DNA from: Elephas maximus indicus
Lineage: Eukaryota > Chordata > Mammalia > Proboscidea > Elephantidae
Length of the DNA: 64,000 nt
Direction of reading: 5' to 3'
NCBI RefSeq assembly: GCF_024166365.1
Contig: NC_064819.1
Coordinates: 150,604,293-150,668,292, forward strand
Positions 1 to 12,279 of the stretch are shown piece by piece (the stretch's first letter is position 1; every line of letters starts with the position of its first letter). A program made the position numbers and the translations under genes. The notes beneath the pieces were generated by a model. It was not told where the DNA came from, ran no database searches, and saw only the letters and a list, made by a program, of their open reading frames with translations.

Positions 1-1044
1 TCCAGATTACAACTGTACCAGTTGAGACAGAAATGATTCTGTTCCAAATGATCAGGACTGATCCTTAAGACTACAGTAACTGTCCTATAAAACTTTAAAA
101 AAAACAAGTTTTTTTAATGAGAACAAGACATCTTAATAGATTCTGCTTGCATTATTAATTTTTCTATAGCAAATAGATTAAACTGGTAACATTTAGGAAG
201 GGAGGGAGGAAGAGAGGGAGGGAGGAAGGAGAAAGTAACAAGGGAGGCAGACAATATTATTATTAAGTATCCTGTGGCACAAAATACACAGTTTCTTGCA
301 GGCCAGGCTTAAAGCACACAAATTGATTTTTAAGGGAGCAGAAAACTTAAGTCTAGGAATCACCTTCTTGTTGATTCTGCCTGGAAACCAACAATTATGC
401 AAATACAAATTGCAAAGCAGGTTTGTTCAAAAGAAAGCCTGTTGGCATAGTATCAGTATCAACCAAAGGACAATCTACTCACAATGCAAATAAATGTGTC
501 AGTCCCTGCTATTATCAAGAGATCAGTCACTCACAAACTTCAATTAGAGCCTGTAAATCAATACTCTGTGTTAAGAAACGTAACTACTCCCGCCAGCACA
601 AAAGTGCAGAATTCCCTCAGGGCAATTTTCTCAGGAATTTCTCGCCCGTGACCAAAATTTACAATACTCCTGCCAAGGTTTTGTCAAGAAAAGATCTGCT
701 AAAACTGGAGAACTGTGAGTACATGGTAATGACAAAGTTAGGACCTGAGACTTCATATGTTTTGAAGTAATCCTAATAAAAACCTGCAAGCCTAGGTACT
801 CCCATGACTAGAATTAGGTTATGGACAACAAGGCAAATTAAGCAGCTTTTTTTTTTTTTTTTTAACACACAGCTCATGTCCCTAGTGTCCTTCATTTTGA
901 GGGTTACTGCCTTTTCTGCCAGAAGAACACCCTGATTCATGTGAGCCTGACTTCAATGCAAATGCAGAATTTAATCCTGCCCTCTAGCTCTTCAGAGTTC
1001 TAAGACAACTTCGTTTAACTTAATTAATGCCCCCTTGATTTCAA
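1..1044. other. No gene seen
   Basis: Apart from the purine tract (198-238) and a T17 run near 847, nothing was recognised. An open frame of 115 codons at 423-770 has no family resemblance. Confidence 0.6.
198..238. repeat. Purine-rich GGGA/GGAA tract
   Basis: About 40 bases of only A and G on the plus strand. Confidence 0.85.
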
Positions 1045-1048
1045 ACTA

Positions 1049-1252
1049 AAAACCAAACCCACTGCTGTTGAGTCAATTCTGACTCATAGCAACCCTAGAA
1101 AACAGTAGAACTGCCCCACAGGGTTTCCGAGACTGTAAATCTTTACAGAAACAGACTCCCATATCTTCCTCCCTCAGAGCAGCTGGTGGGTTCGAAGCAC
1201 CCACCTTTCTGTTAGCAGCTGAGCACTTAACTACTGCACCACAAGGGCCCCT
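1049..1252 (-). mobile_element. Afrotherian SINE
   Basis: It starts AACCAAACCCACTGCTGTTG and ends at the tRNA-like head CTACTGCACCACAAGGG. It is first of five adjoining SINEs. Confidence 0.88.
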
Positions 1253-1271
1253 CTCCTTGATTTAAAAAACT

Positions 1272-1422
1272 CATTGGTGTCGAGTGGATTCAGACTTATA
1301 GTGACCCTGTTGAACATTGTAGAACTGCCCCATAGAGTTTCCAAAGAGCAGCTGGTGAATTCCAACTGCCGACCTTTTTGTTAGCAGCTGTAACTCTTAA
1401 CCACTGCACCACCAGGGGCCCC
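1272..1422 (-). mobile_element. Afrotherian SINE
   Basis: It carries GTGTCGAGTGGATTCAGACT and ends AACCACTGCACCACCAGGGG. Confidence 0.88.
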
Positions 1423-1445
1423 TCCTTCATTTAGATGCCCCTAGG

Positions 1446-1620
1446 TGGTGCAGACCCTGGTGGCGTAGTGGTTAAGTGCTACAGCTGCTAACCAAAGGGT
1501 CGGCAGTTCAAATCTGCCAGGCGCTCCTTGGAAACTCTATGGGGCAGTTCTACTCTGTCCTATAGAGTCACTATGAGTTGGAATTGACTCAACGGCACTG
1601 GGTTTGGTTTGGTTTTTGGT
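1446..1620 (+). mobile_element. Afrotherian SINE
   Basis: The head ACCCTGGTGGCGTAGTGG is followed by the common body; it ends GGTTTGGTTTGGTTTTT. It is well preserved. Confidence 0.92.
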
Positions 1621-1783
1621 TTAGGTGGTACAGTGCTTAAGAGCTCAGGTTGCTAACAAGAAGGTCAGCAGTTCGAATCTACCAGCCACTCCTTGGAAAT
1701 GCTTTGGGGCAGTTCTACTCTGTCCTGTAGGGTCACTATGAGCTGGAATCGATTCAACCACAATGGGTTTGGTTTGGTTGTGG
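1621..1783 (+). mobile_element. Afrotherian SINE
   Basis: It starts AGGTGGTACAGTGCTTAAG and ends in GGTTTGGTTTGG, joined to the preceding SINE. Confidence 0.87.
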
Positions 1784-1798
1784 GCTAACTTCAAATGA

Positions 1799-2000
1799 AG
1801 GAGCCCTGACGGGGCAGTGGTTAAGCACTGGGCTGCTAAACAAAAGGTTGGGGGTTCCAAACCACACAGCAGCTCCAGTGGATAAAGACCTGGCAATCTG
1901 CTATAAAAGATTAAGCCTAGAAAACCCTATCAGGTGATTCTATTCTGTCATATAGGGCCACTACAAATTGAAATTGACTCTACGGCATCTAACAACATTC
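1799..2000 (+). mobile_element. Afrotherian SINE, longer subtype
   Basis: It starts GGAGCCCTGACGGGGCAGTGG and has the extra 'ctgctataaaagatta' segment before the body. Confidence 0.85.
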
Positions 2001-2014
2001 TTCCTTCAGCCCAT

Positions 2015-2048
2015 AAAAAAAAAAAAAAATTTTTTTTTTTTTTTTTTT
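2015..2048. repeat. A15-T19 tract
   Basis: As at 2015-2029 run straight into Ts at 2030-2048. The flanks AGCCCAT and ATGGCT extend the palindrome; no direct repeat is seen. Confidence 0.9.
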
Positions 2049-3888
2049 ATGGCTGGTTTAATTCCTAGCTAGTCTTTCGCACCTTAGGTGACTCAGGACT
2101 TCGCACTTGTGGAGTGAATTCTAACAAAGCAAAATATAGAAATTAGAGACGTTTCCCATGCTTAAGACTCCAACAGCTATGATTTAGGGTCTCAATTCCT
2201 TAATGACTTTCATTTAGAGCATTCCCACTTCCTGTAAGTTCCACCTCCTTGAAGAAGGATTCTTCCTTTCCTAGCCGTTTTTAAGAATTGCTCTTCTCTG
2301 ACTTTACAAGATTCATTCCACTCACTTTAGCTATGTTATAAAGCTTCTCTTTCTAGTAGTTTCTCATAAATAGGTATTGAGATGGAGTGTAAATTCCTTC
2401 AAGCCAGGTACAGTTAAATTTTACTGTTTTTTTAAATATCCAAAGAGCTGGACCCAGTGTGGAAACATAATTCAATAAATATTTTTCTCATCAAAGCGAC
2501 TTGAGTTTCAACTACTTCAGATCAACCTTCTCAGGTAATGTGAATTAGGGAAGCCGTGCAGCTGGCATTTTATTCATGCTTGACATCACAAACCAATTCT
2601 GGAGCAACCGGAAAATATTTATATATACAAAGGACCTGAAAATTGGCAAATGCCTTATAAAAGATGGAAAGAATCTTCAAGACATTGTCACGGTCACTTG
2701 GGGAAGTTTTAAGGTAGAAAAGAAAGCTCTTACCTGAAATTTTAAGTGGGAAAATAATTTAACTTTAGTTTATATACAGTGATGCTAATTATTGAGATGA
2801 TAAGAAAAACATTAATTTCTTTTCTTAAAATATATCTTCTTGAATTTTCTGAAGTACTAAAGCAAAGCTTTGGGTTGAGTGGGCTACAGTGGGATGGGGG
2901 GCTGATAGTACTTTCTGTGGACAAATCCTGTCTTCAGAGAGCAGTTTCTGCCACTTTCTAAAAATGAGCTACAGGAATCATTCTCTGGCCTCACCCTAAC
3001 ATTTGGCAGTGATTTTTTTTTTTTTTTTTTAATGCTGCTTTCAGCTAAGTGAATCCACAATTCTCAACTCTTTGGAACTGCAATACCCTATTTTAACTTG
3101 CTTGCTTTTATAACCAACACCCTACTAAGTCATCAATGCCCTATGTATACATGCGCTTAAAGCATATGAGCTAAAAATACACAATTGTACTTTCACTAAA
3201 ACTCTAAACACAAAAGGGTTGGATGGATTGCACTGAATTGCCTGAAGTAACCATGAAAGAGCCTAAGCAAAGGTTCTCAGCACGTCTAATGTGGACTACA
3301 CTAACACCAAGCAGAGAAGGCTTATGAACTCTGAATTTCATAGGGTCTGATAATCCAAGCAGCTTTCAAAAAGGTTTTTGGACAACGTACTAACTTTAGC
3401 TTAACATATCTGTTATCTGCCATTCAGCCTGTCCTTGAACCATCTCTAAAATTTAAAAAAACAATGGCTTTTTGTGGGACGTGCCAAAATTATACAACCA
3501 GGATTCCCTATCGAATTCAATGGTTGACCTTACTTAATAAACCTTATGCAGTAGGTAGGGGGAAATGACCTCACATGCTTTCTCTCCCTGCATCCATACT
3601 CCCATTGATTCTGAGCTTGAATATGTGACATGTTTTGAATAATAAGATACTAGCAAACAGGTGTAAGCAAAGGCTTGAAAAGTACTGGGTATTAGGGCTT
3701 GCCTTCTTGCTGTTCTTGGGACCCTGTAGCCCACATGTGAAGAAGCCCAAGCTAGCTGACTGAATATTGAAAGGCATGTAGCCTAATCACCCCTGCGGCC
3801 CAAGCTGAGTCACCCAACCCCCAGAAGCAGAGCTGACCAGCAGCTGACTACAGACGTAGGAGAAAGAAGAAGAATCTCCGCCTCAGAT
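2049..3888. other. No gene seen
   Basis: AT-rich DNA with a T18 run near 3013. No exon, RNA gene or clear repeat was recognised. Confidence 0.55.
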
Positions 3889-4530
3889 TCTTAGTGCCGC
3901 TGTAACAAAAATACTACAAGTGAGCAGTTTTAAAGAACAGAAACTTATTTTCTCACAATTTAGGAGGCTGGAAGTCCAAATTCAGGGCACCAGCTCTGGG
4001 GGAAGGCTCTCTGTCAGCTCTGAGGGAAATTTGTCTCAATTTCTTAGCTCCAGCATTCCTCAGTTTCTTGGCAATTTCCACATGGCATCTATCTTTCCGC
4101 CATTTGTCATTCCTTGTATTTGTGTTGGAGGAGCCCTGTTGGTGCAGTGGTTAAAGTGCTCTGCTGCTAACCAAAAGGCCAGGGGTTCGAACCCCTCAGC
4201 CACTCTGCCTAAGAAAGATGTGGCAGCTTGATTCCGTAAAGATTTGCAAACTTGGAAATCCTATGAGGCAGTTCTACTCTGTCCCATAGGACTGCTGTGA
4301 GTCAGAATCAACTGGGCAGCCTTGAGTTTGACTTGGTTTGGTTTTTGTCTCTGTATCTAATCAGCTCTTTTTATATCTCAAAAGTCATTAAGTTTAAGAC
4401 ACATCCTATACTGTTAGGGCCTAATTAACATAACAAAGAAAATCCTGTTCCCAAAAGGGATTACATTCACAGATGTAGGTGTTAGGATTCCACCATTATA
4501 TTTGGGGGGACACAATTCAATCCGTAACAA
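3889..4530 (-). mobile_element. LTR-like element split by a SINE
   Basis: Read on the minus strand, it shares ends with 11676-12243 and 30135-30599: 'ggacacaattcaatccgtaa' at one end and 'aatttaggaggctggaagtc' near the other. A SINE occupies 4129-4352. The class (ERV LTR) is inferred from the LTR-like layout. Confidence 0.6.
4129..4352 (+). mobile_element. Afrotherian SINE, longer subtype
   Basis: It starts GGAGCCCTGTTGGTGCAGTGG, has the 'gtaaagatttgcaaacttgg' segment, and ends GGTTTGGTTTTT. It sits within the LTR-like element. Confidence 0.9.
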
Positions 4531-5193
4531 CCACCCAGCTCATCACAATTCAAATTGCCAATGTAAAGAATTGTAAACTGAACAAATGACTGTAGTTTTA
4601 AGCAGCTGAGTTTTACAGTAGTTTGTTATTCAGTAAAAGATAACTGATACACCGAGATTTTAAGCAGTAGCCTATCACCCCCCTTACCTCTTGACTTCTT
4701 CTTGTTTAAATTAGTTATTGCTAGATCTTTTGCTTTTTTGAAACACAGTGTGATTGTGGGATTGCTGTCTGGAAAACAATTTAGATTTAAGAAATCGTCT
4801 CATACATGGGACAATGAGGATGTCAGAGTTTTCACCAGCTTGGTTTTGCTGATATTCAGCTGTCCTATCTCTGCAATGTATTCCAAATGGTTGAAATACA
4901 CTGATGGCTGACATACAGGCACCAAAGTTCAGCACCTTTTACTTGCAGTTTGTTTGAAATCTGGTAAAATGGTGAAAGCTTTTTAAGCCAAATGAGGGTT
5001 TTTTTTTTTTTTTTTAACTACATCAAGCAGGTGGCATGCTATAGCCATAAAAAGAGCTTTCAAATCTCAATCCCTCTCAATAGAAATGAGTTGGGCCAGT
5101 TATTAAGGGAAATCACAGATCAAAGCCCTCAAGTACCCCATGCACTAGAGATTCCAAAACTGAACCAAGGGGCAAATGAAACTAAGTCGTAAT

Positions 5194-5514
5194 CAATAGT
5201 CCCCTACTTGCAACGGGGTTCTAGTCCATCCAACGACTCCGCTGTAAATTGATTCTGGAATAAGTTGAATATCTCATTCTTTTTTTTTTACTTTTCATTA
5301 TTATTGCCTTTTATTACAAGTATCTTTATAAATTTGATCTTATTTGTCTTTGGGGGTTGGAGACATTACATACAAACTTACAGATATATTTTCATACATA
5401 CATATTACTAATGATAAGATGTAGCAAAAAGAAAATGGAAAAAAAAAAAAAACCCAGACCTTTGTAAGTGCAGTTTCTCATAATTCAAATACGTTGTAAG
5501 TGGGGGACTACCTG
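5194..5514. mobile_element. Small inverted-repeat DNA transposon (MITE-like)
   Basis: The left end TAGTCCCCTACTTGCAAC (from 5197) pairs with the right end, whose reverse complement is TAGTCCCCCACTTACAAC (5493-5510), 16 of 18 bases matching. The ends extend to a CA(G)G-type terminus, which suggests a Tigger-like non-autonomous element. No transposase is present. Confidence 0.7.
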
Positions 5515-6607
5515 TACATCCAAAATAAGCCATTCATACAAGTCACTGATGAAAATCACTTTGCTTTAATGCTACCATAATTATTATGGCATCTATTTTT
5601 TTCTGTTTCCTGTCATCTAATATGATATTTTCAAATTTTGCATACTTGAAGACTGTTTATGCTTAACTTTTATGGACACTTGGATAGATTTCTCCATATA
5701 TTTCTCTAAGTTGAAGTCCTTCTTCATACAAAAATATATACTAAATTATTTTTCTCCTCATCAACCAAGAAAGCAAAAACTGACAAGTGGAAACTCATCA
5801 CAAACAAATATGCTGGGAGGATCCGTTTATCATTTTCAGAGTTAAATCTTCAGATAGTTTTGTTTCTTGATTTTCTTCCAGTTTTTATGCTTATTTCATT
5901 TGGGAGAATTAAAAGACAAAAGAACTTTAGTACCCTCAGTGGAATCTTAAGTAAGATGCTGGACTGCTTTATATCGGAAGAATATATTTCCATCAGAGTT
6001 TCAGAAGCTATGTCATGTAATGCTAAAATACACATACGTAACAAACGCACCCTGTAAAAAGACATTGAGAGTTCTTGACTACAAGCGAACAGTTTTTTTT
6101 TTTTTTGGAAACCAAAACAGAGTACACATGCCTAAGTTGAACAGACCCAAAACTTTATATTAAAATACTAATAATTTTATTTGTGTGCTGGACAAAGAGG
6201 AGGCACTGAGGGAAGAATAGGAGGAAATATTCAAGGGTATATACTTATTAAAAGTAAAAATGGATTCTTCTTCCCCCATCATCTAATGATTAATATGATT
6301 AGATATTATTTAATGATTTTCTTATATCCTGGAAGAAAACAGACTAAGGCTAATTTTATGACTGTTAGAAATCGATACCGATAACAGCAAGTAGAAGTTG
6401 TCGAAAATTATGCTGTAGCTGTTCTATAGCTAAAGCACTATAACTTCCTGTCACGTAGATAGTGAACTGGGCCCTACCTGATCACAGGCTCAAGTTCACA
6501 TTATAAAAATAAATAATCCAATGAACCTCCCTCCATCAGAGAAAATCTTTTAGAGCTGGTAGAAGAGAAGGTCTGAAATGGCCAACCTGGAATTTCTGTC
6601 ATTTCAC

Positions 6608-6608
<1 letters not shown>

Positions 6609-6647
<39 letters not shown>
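6609..6647. repeat. (TA)n microsatellite
   Basis: An uninterrupted alternating AT run of about 39 bases. Confidence 0.95.
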
Positions 6648-6648
<1 letters not shown>

Positions 6649-6710
6649 CCTGAACCCTTCAGAACACTTAAATAATTACAGCCCTTTACAGCAGCCCTTG
6701 AGCCCTTTAT

Positions 6711-7362
6711 AGGACCAAAGAAACATCGTGATAAAAGGAGAAAGAACTGAAGTTGTCAGGGATTTCATTTTGCTTGGCTCCACAATCAATGCCCATGGAA
6801 GCAGCGGTCAAGAAATCAAATGACATTTTGCCTTGTGAAAATCTGCAAAAGACCTCTTTAAAGTGTTCAAAAGCAAAGATGTCACTTTGAGGACTAAGGT
6901 GTGCCTGACACAAGCCATGATATTTTTGATTGCCTCATATGCATGCTACAGCTAAACAATAAGGAAAACCAAAGAAGAATTGATTCCTTTGAATTATGGT
7001 ATTAGCAAAGAATATTGAACATACCATGGACCGCCAGAAGAACGAACAAATCTGTCTTGGAAGAAGTACAGCCAGAGTGCTCCTTGGAAGAGAGGATGGC
7101 AAGACTTTTTCTCACATACTTTGGACATGTTATCAGGAGGGACCAGTCCCTGAAGAAGGACATCATGCTTGATAAAGTAAAGGGTCAGTGAAAAAGAGGA
7201 AGACCCTCGTCTAGATGGACTGACACAGTGGCTGCCGCAAGGGGCTGAAAAATAGCAACGATTATGAGGATGGTGCAGGACCAAACAGTGTTTTGTTCTG
7301 TTGTACATAGGGTCACTATGAGTTGGAACTGACTCAGTGGCACCTAACAACAACAACAACAA
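6711..7362 (+). mobile_element. RTE LINE, 5'-truncated 3' end
   Basis: This copy matches the C-terminal ORF and tail of the other RTE copies (43301-44145, 30600-31302): 'gaagttgtcagggatttcatttt', 'atggaagcagc', and an (AAC)n end. The coding frame is broken. Confidence 0.88.
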
Positions 7363-7364
7363 CG

Positions 7365-7562
7365 TAGGAGCCCTGGTGGTTAAAGTACTTGGCTGCTAAC
7401 TGAAAGGTCAGCAGTTCGAAGCCACCGGCTATTCTGCAGGAGAAAGATGTGACAGTCTGCTTCTGTAAAGATTTACAGCCTTGGAAACCCTATGGGGCAG
7501 TTCTACTCCGTCCTCTAGGGTTGCTGTGAGTCGGAACAGGCTTGGTAGCAGTGGGATGGGAT
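7365..7562 (+). mobile_element. Afrotherian SINE
   Basis: It starts GGAGCCCTGGTGGTTAAAG just after the RTE tail and ends near GGTAGCAGTGGGATGGG. Confidence 0.88.
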
Positions 7563-7664
7563 AGCCCTTTATTCAGAATCCAGTAATTATGTTGAAGAAA
7601 AGCAACTCTGTGGGACTCTTCTTTTTGGTGGATGTGAAATTATTACAGCAGACGTAATCTCTTC

Positions 7665-7840
7665 CAAACTTTTAATAGCTGCTGGGAACTGTACTACATG
7701 CTCTATATGACTTACCTCACTTAATCCTCACAACTTTGTGAGTTAGAGGAGGAAATCGAGGTTGATAAGCTAAGATAACACACCCATGAGCATACAGCTT
7801 ATAAATCATCGAGGTGGGATTTGAACCAAAGAAGAAATTA
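7665..7840 (-). repeat. MIR SINE
   Basis: It contains 'cacttaatcctcacaacttt' and 'gaggtgggatttgaacc', reverse MIR text. Confidence 0.72.
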
Positions 7841-8570
7841 CCAGTCCTAACATACCCCTCTCAATGAAATGAGGAGATTAAAAACCCCCTGGTTTTGTGC
7901 CTGTCGTTACTTCCATTTTGCTAGTTTGCTTGGTCCCTAAAGAGAGAGCAAAAAGCAGTTGACTTGCACTACAAATAAACACATGCAACATATTAGACCT
8001 GACCCCTGTGGTATTTTCCTTATATGCCCAGGGTCACTAAGCTTCAACACTCTTAATCAGTGGAATCATATGTCAGCTGGGCTTATTGCATATGAAAAGT
8101 GTCCAGGAACAAACAAAAGAAATAATGTTGTTTCCAGGAGCAAGTGAGAGATTATTTGTTGATCGCGATACATGAGTGTTCACTCAGCCGCTTTGCTGTC
8201 AGTGTGTGGGTGAGAAAAAAGAAAAACTGGTGCAATAGAGCTCATGTAAAGAGGTAGATTTTCTCCACGCTTTTGGCAAACCCAATTTATGAGTATAAAT
8301 GTGTGCCACAGAGTTTGCCCCCTAGCAACCATACAAAACCATCTGCGCTTACCTAGTAACTGCTCAGAATAACATAATTCTCCTATTTTCAAAGCTAATA
8401 ATATGAGGCACAAAAGGAAAACATAGAGAACTGAAAGAAACTGCAGGGAAGTGGAAACTTTGCCAATGCTAGGCTTAGCATTCTCACAAAGCTTACTCTA
8501 ATTGGACAAGACCTTATTTATAGGGCATTTCCGAGGAAATTTTTGAACATACTATTATTTTAATGGACTC

Positions 8571-8645
8571 AAATATACCAACGGTCAAGAAGATGGAGCA
8601 GGACCTGGCAACGTTTTGTTCTGTTATACATATAAGGTCGTGGCA
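8571..8645 (+). mobile_element. Short RTE 3'-end fragment
   Basis: The stretch 'gatggagcaggacctggcaa' followed by GTTTTGTTCTGTTATACAT matches the RTE 3' region; both ends are lost. Confidence 0.55.
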
Positions 8646-8820
8646 GATGAGTTCCCCACCCCACTCCCAGCATCCCACATACCCACTCTCATTTCTGGGC
8701 TGGACGGCTACCAAGCTATGAAACAGAAGAATTACTTTTACAAGCAAATCAAAATGAAGAAAAGGGGCAGAAAATTCAGGAGGGGGAGGGAATTCCAGAC
8801 AATCCATTTTCGTATCTTTT

Positions 8821-10480
8821 TATATATTTTTTTAAATTTTAATGTGCTTTAGCTGAAAGTTTATAGTGCAAATTAGTTTCTCATTAAAAAATTTATACAC
8901 AAATTGTTTTGTGACATTGGTTGCAATCCCTGCAATGTGTCAGCCATCTCCCCCTTTCCACACTGAGTTCCCTGTGTTCATTTGTCCAGTTTTCTTGTCC
9001 TTTCCTGCCTTTTCGTCTTTGCTTTTGGGCAGTTGTTGCCCATTTGGACCCAATGAGTGAACTAAGAAGCATGTTCCACACATGTGTTATTGTTTGTTTT
9101 ATATGCCTGTCTAATCTTTGACTAAAAGGTGGACTTCAGGAGTGGCTTCGGTTCTGAGTTAACAGGGTGTCCGGGGGCCATAGTCTGGGAGGTTCCTCCA
9201 GGCTCTGTCAGACTAGTAACTCTGGTCATTTTTTGTGAGTTTGAATTTTGTTCTATGTCTTTCTCCTGCTCTGGCCGGGACCTTCTGTTTTGATCAAGAG
9301 CAGTAAGCGGTGGTAGCCAGGCACCATCTATTTCTTCTGAGCTCAGGCTGGTGGAGGCTGTGGTTCCTGCAGTCCATTAGTCCTTTGGACTAATATTTTC
9401 CTTGTGTCTTTGATTTTTTTCATTCTTCTTTCCTCTGGAAGGGATGGGACCAACAGGTGTGTCACTTGCAAGCTTTTAAAACCCCAGATACTACTCACTA
9501 AAGTAGGATGTAGAACATTTTCTTTATGAATTGTTATGCCAGTTGACCAAGATGTCCCCCTAGACCATGGTCCCCAGCCCTCAGCTGCAGTAACTCAGTC
9601 CCTCAAGGTGTTTGGATGTATGTGTCTATGACTTTATCTCGGTCAAGTTGTGTTGACTTCCCTACATTGTGTGTTGTCTTTCCCTTCACCAAAATTAACA
9701 CCTGTCTACTATCTAGTTAGTGATTTCCTCTCCCCACCCCTCTCCTTCCTTGTAACTATAAAAGATTGTTTTCTTCTGTGTGTAAATTTTTCATTGAGTT
9801 TTTATAGTAGTGGTCTCATGTAATATTTGTCCTTTTGTGATTGACTTATTTTACTCAGCATAATGCCCTCCAGATTCATCCATGTTGTAAGATGTTTGGT
9901 GGACTCACCATTGTTCTTTATCATTGTGTAATATTCCACCGTGTGAATGTACTATAATTTGGTTTTCCATTCATCTGGTGATGGGCACTTATGTTGATTC
10001 CATCTTTTTTATTGTTGTAAATAATGCTGCAATGAACATGGGTGTGTATCTGTCTATTCATGTGCCCGCTCTTATTTCTCTAGGATATTCTAGGAGTGGG
10101 ATTGCTGGATAGTATAATATTTCTATTTCTAGCTTTTTAAATAGGTGTCCTATCATTTTTCATACTGGTTGTACCATTTTACATTCTACCAACAGTGCAT
10201 AATCTCCCCCACAACCTCTCTAACATTTCTTATTTTCTGTTTTTTTGATTAGTGCCAATAATGTCAGGGAGATGATATTTCATTGTAGTTTTGATTTGCA
10301 TTTCTCTAATGGCTAATGATCTTGAGCATTTCCTCATGTATCTGTTAGCTACCTGAATGTCTTCTTTAGTGAAGTACCTGTTCATATCCTTTGCCCATTT
10401 TTTAATTGGGTTGTCTTCTTGTTATTGAGGTGTTTTATTTTCTTTCATCCCATTTGATTTCATGTTATTTCACCTTTCCA
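8821..10480 (-). mobile_element. L1 LINE 3' end with long 3' UTR
   Basis: The part 9780-10480 carries the familiar reversed L1 3' text ('gcaatgaacatgggtgtgta', 'gtgggattgctgga', 'gatttgcatttctctaatgg'). The part 8821-9560 is matched on the opposite strand at 28866-29677 and 38480-38790, so it is a repeated 3' UTR of a lineage L1 family. Confidence 0.82.
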
Positions 10481-10629
10481 AATAAATATATAGTTGTGCT
10501 TAAATGTGTATATACATTTTTTGTAGTAGTATTTTTCTTCTCTGTTTGACTCCTCCTCCCCATCTATATATCTTGCCTTACGTAGCTCATGTTAACAACC
10601 CACCATAATCTGCCATAATTGTCTTCTTT

Positions 10630-11675
10630 CTCATATAATCATACGAGAAATCTATTAATCATAAGCACACATACACAGGGATTTGCAAATTTCATTTTAT
10701 AAAAATTGGATTATTTTATGTACTCTTTAGCTTACCTCCCCCCCGCCATGGAAATCCATCCAAATCAACTGGAATAGGTAGATCTAATTCATTCTTTGCA
10801 ACAACTGCATGAAATTCCATGACCTGGATGTTGCATGGTATACATTCGCTTTGGTCCTAGATTTTCTTGACTATACACCATGTTAAAATAATCATAACTG
10901 CACAAATATTTTAAGTACTGGTGCTTTTATTTATAAGAGATAAATTCCCAGGACTGAAATTTATCAGTCAAAGTGCATATGTATTTATAACTTTAACCCC
11001 GTTGCTAAATATTTTATTGCTAAAAGGCTGTAACAAGGCATATTTTCACCTGCAGTAAATGAGAGTACCCTTTGCCCTACAGCCCCACCAGCAATGGATG
11101 TTAATGGACTTTTTAATTCCACATGCCTGAGAGTTATAAAACAATACCCTGGTGTTACTTTAATTTGCATCTCTGGATGACTAGTGTGTTTGAGAATCTT
11201 TTCATATGTTTGCTGCCCATCTGAATTTTCTCTTCTGTGAATTGCTTGTCCCTGTCTTTTGCTTTTATTTCTATTGGGGTCTTTTAGCAACTTGTTTCAG
11301 TCCAGAAGAGCTCTTCAAATACATTGCCCTCTGTATTGCAAATATTTTTTGAGTTGCACTTTGACTTAGTTTATAGTACCTTTTATCATTTTTTATATGA
11401 TCAAATATTCTTTCTTTGACAGTTTCTAGGTTTCCAGACTTGTTTAAGATGTCTCCAGCCCCTATATTTTCACAGAGTTGTCTAGATTTTCTTGCAAGGG
11501 ATTAGTATTTTTAAATTAAGCCTTTAATCCATTTGAAATTTTTGTTTGTAGTGTAATATGACATAAAAAAAAAAATGACATAGAGGTACAATTTTATTTT
11601 ATCCATATTAAGAGCCACTTGTGCTGGTAAAATTTATTAAATAATTCATCATTTTTCGTTGAATTGACTTACCTA
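10630..11675 (-). mobile_element. Older L1 3' end, left half
   Basis: It contains 'ccccaccagcaatggatg' and 'tttaatttgcatctctgg', typical of old L1 3' UTRs read in reverse. It is split by the block 11676-15440 and resumes at 15441. Confidence 0.78.
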
Positions 11676-12243
11676 CTGTCATGGATTGAATTGTGTCCCC
11701 CAAAAATATCTGTCAACTTAGTTAGGCTGTGATTCCCAGTATTGTGTGGTTGTCCTCCATTTTGTGATTGATATAATTTTCTGATATGTTGTAAATCCTA
11801 AATTCTGCCTATGGTTAATGAGTCACGATTGGATTATGCGGAAGAGGATTAGGGTGGGATATAACACCCTTGCTCAGGTCACATCCCTGATCCAATGTAA
11901 AGGGAGTTTCCCTGGAGTGTGGCCTGTACCACCTTTTATCTTACAAGAGATAAAAGCAGAGGCAAGAGAGCAGAGAGGGGAGGAGACCTCATATCATCAA
12001 TAAAGCAGCACCAGGAGCAAACACATCCTTTGGACACAGGCTTCCTGCATGGAGAAGCTCCTAGTCCAGGCGAAGACTGATGGCAAGGACCTTCCTCCAG
12101 AGCTGACTGAGAAAGCCTTCCCCTGGAGCTGATGCCCTGAATTTGGACTTCTAGCCTACTATACTGTGAGAGAATAAATTTCTGTTTGTTGAAGCCATTC
12201 ACTTGTGGTGTTTCTGTTATAGCAGCACTAGTTGACTTAGACA
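11676..12243 (+). mobile_element. LTR-like element
   Basis: It starts CTGTCATGGATTGAATTGTG and ends GCAGCACTAGTTGACTTAGA. There is AATAAA near 12172 and a trailing stretch like MaLR LTRs. Related copies lie at 3889-4530 and 30135-30599 on the other strand. The class is inferred. Confidence 0.65.
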
Positions 12244-12279
12244 ACTAACATTTTTGCATTTATTTAATTCTCAGACATG

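Noticed and set aside
423-770. 115-codon open frame on the plus strand
   Set aside because: It has no recognised domain, ordinary composition for noncoding DNA, and no splice or promoter context.
1446-1500. tRNA-like sequence
   Set aside because: It is the tRNA-derived head of a SINE, as in dozens of copies here, not a functional tRNA gene.
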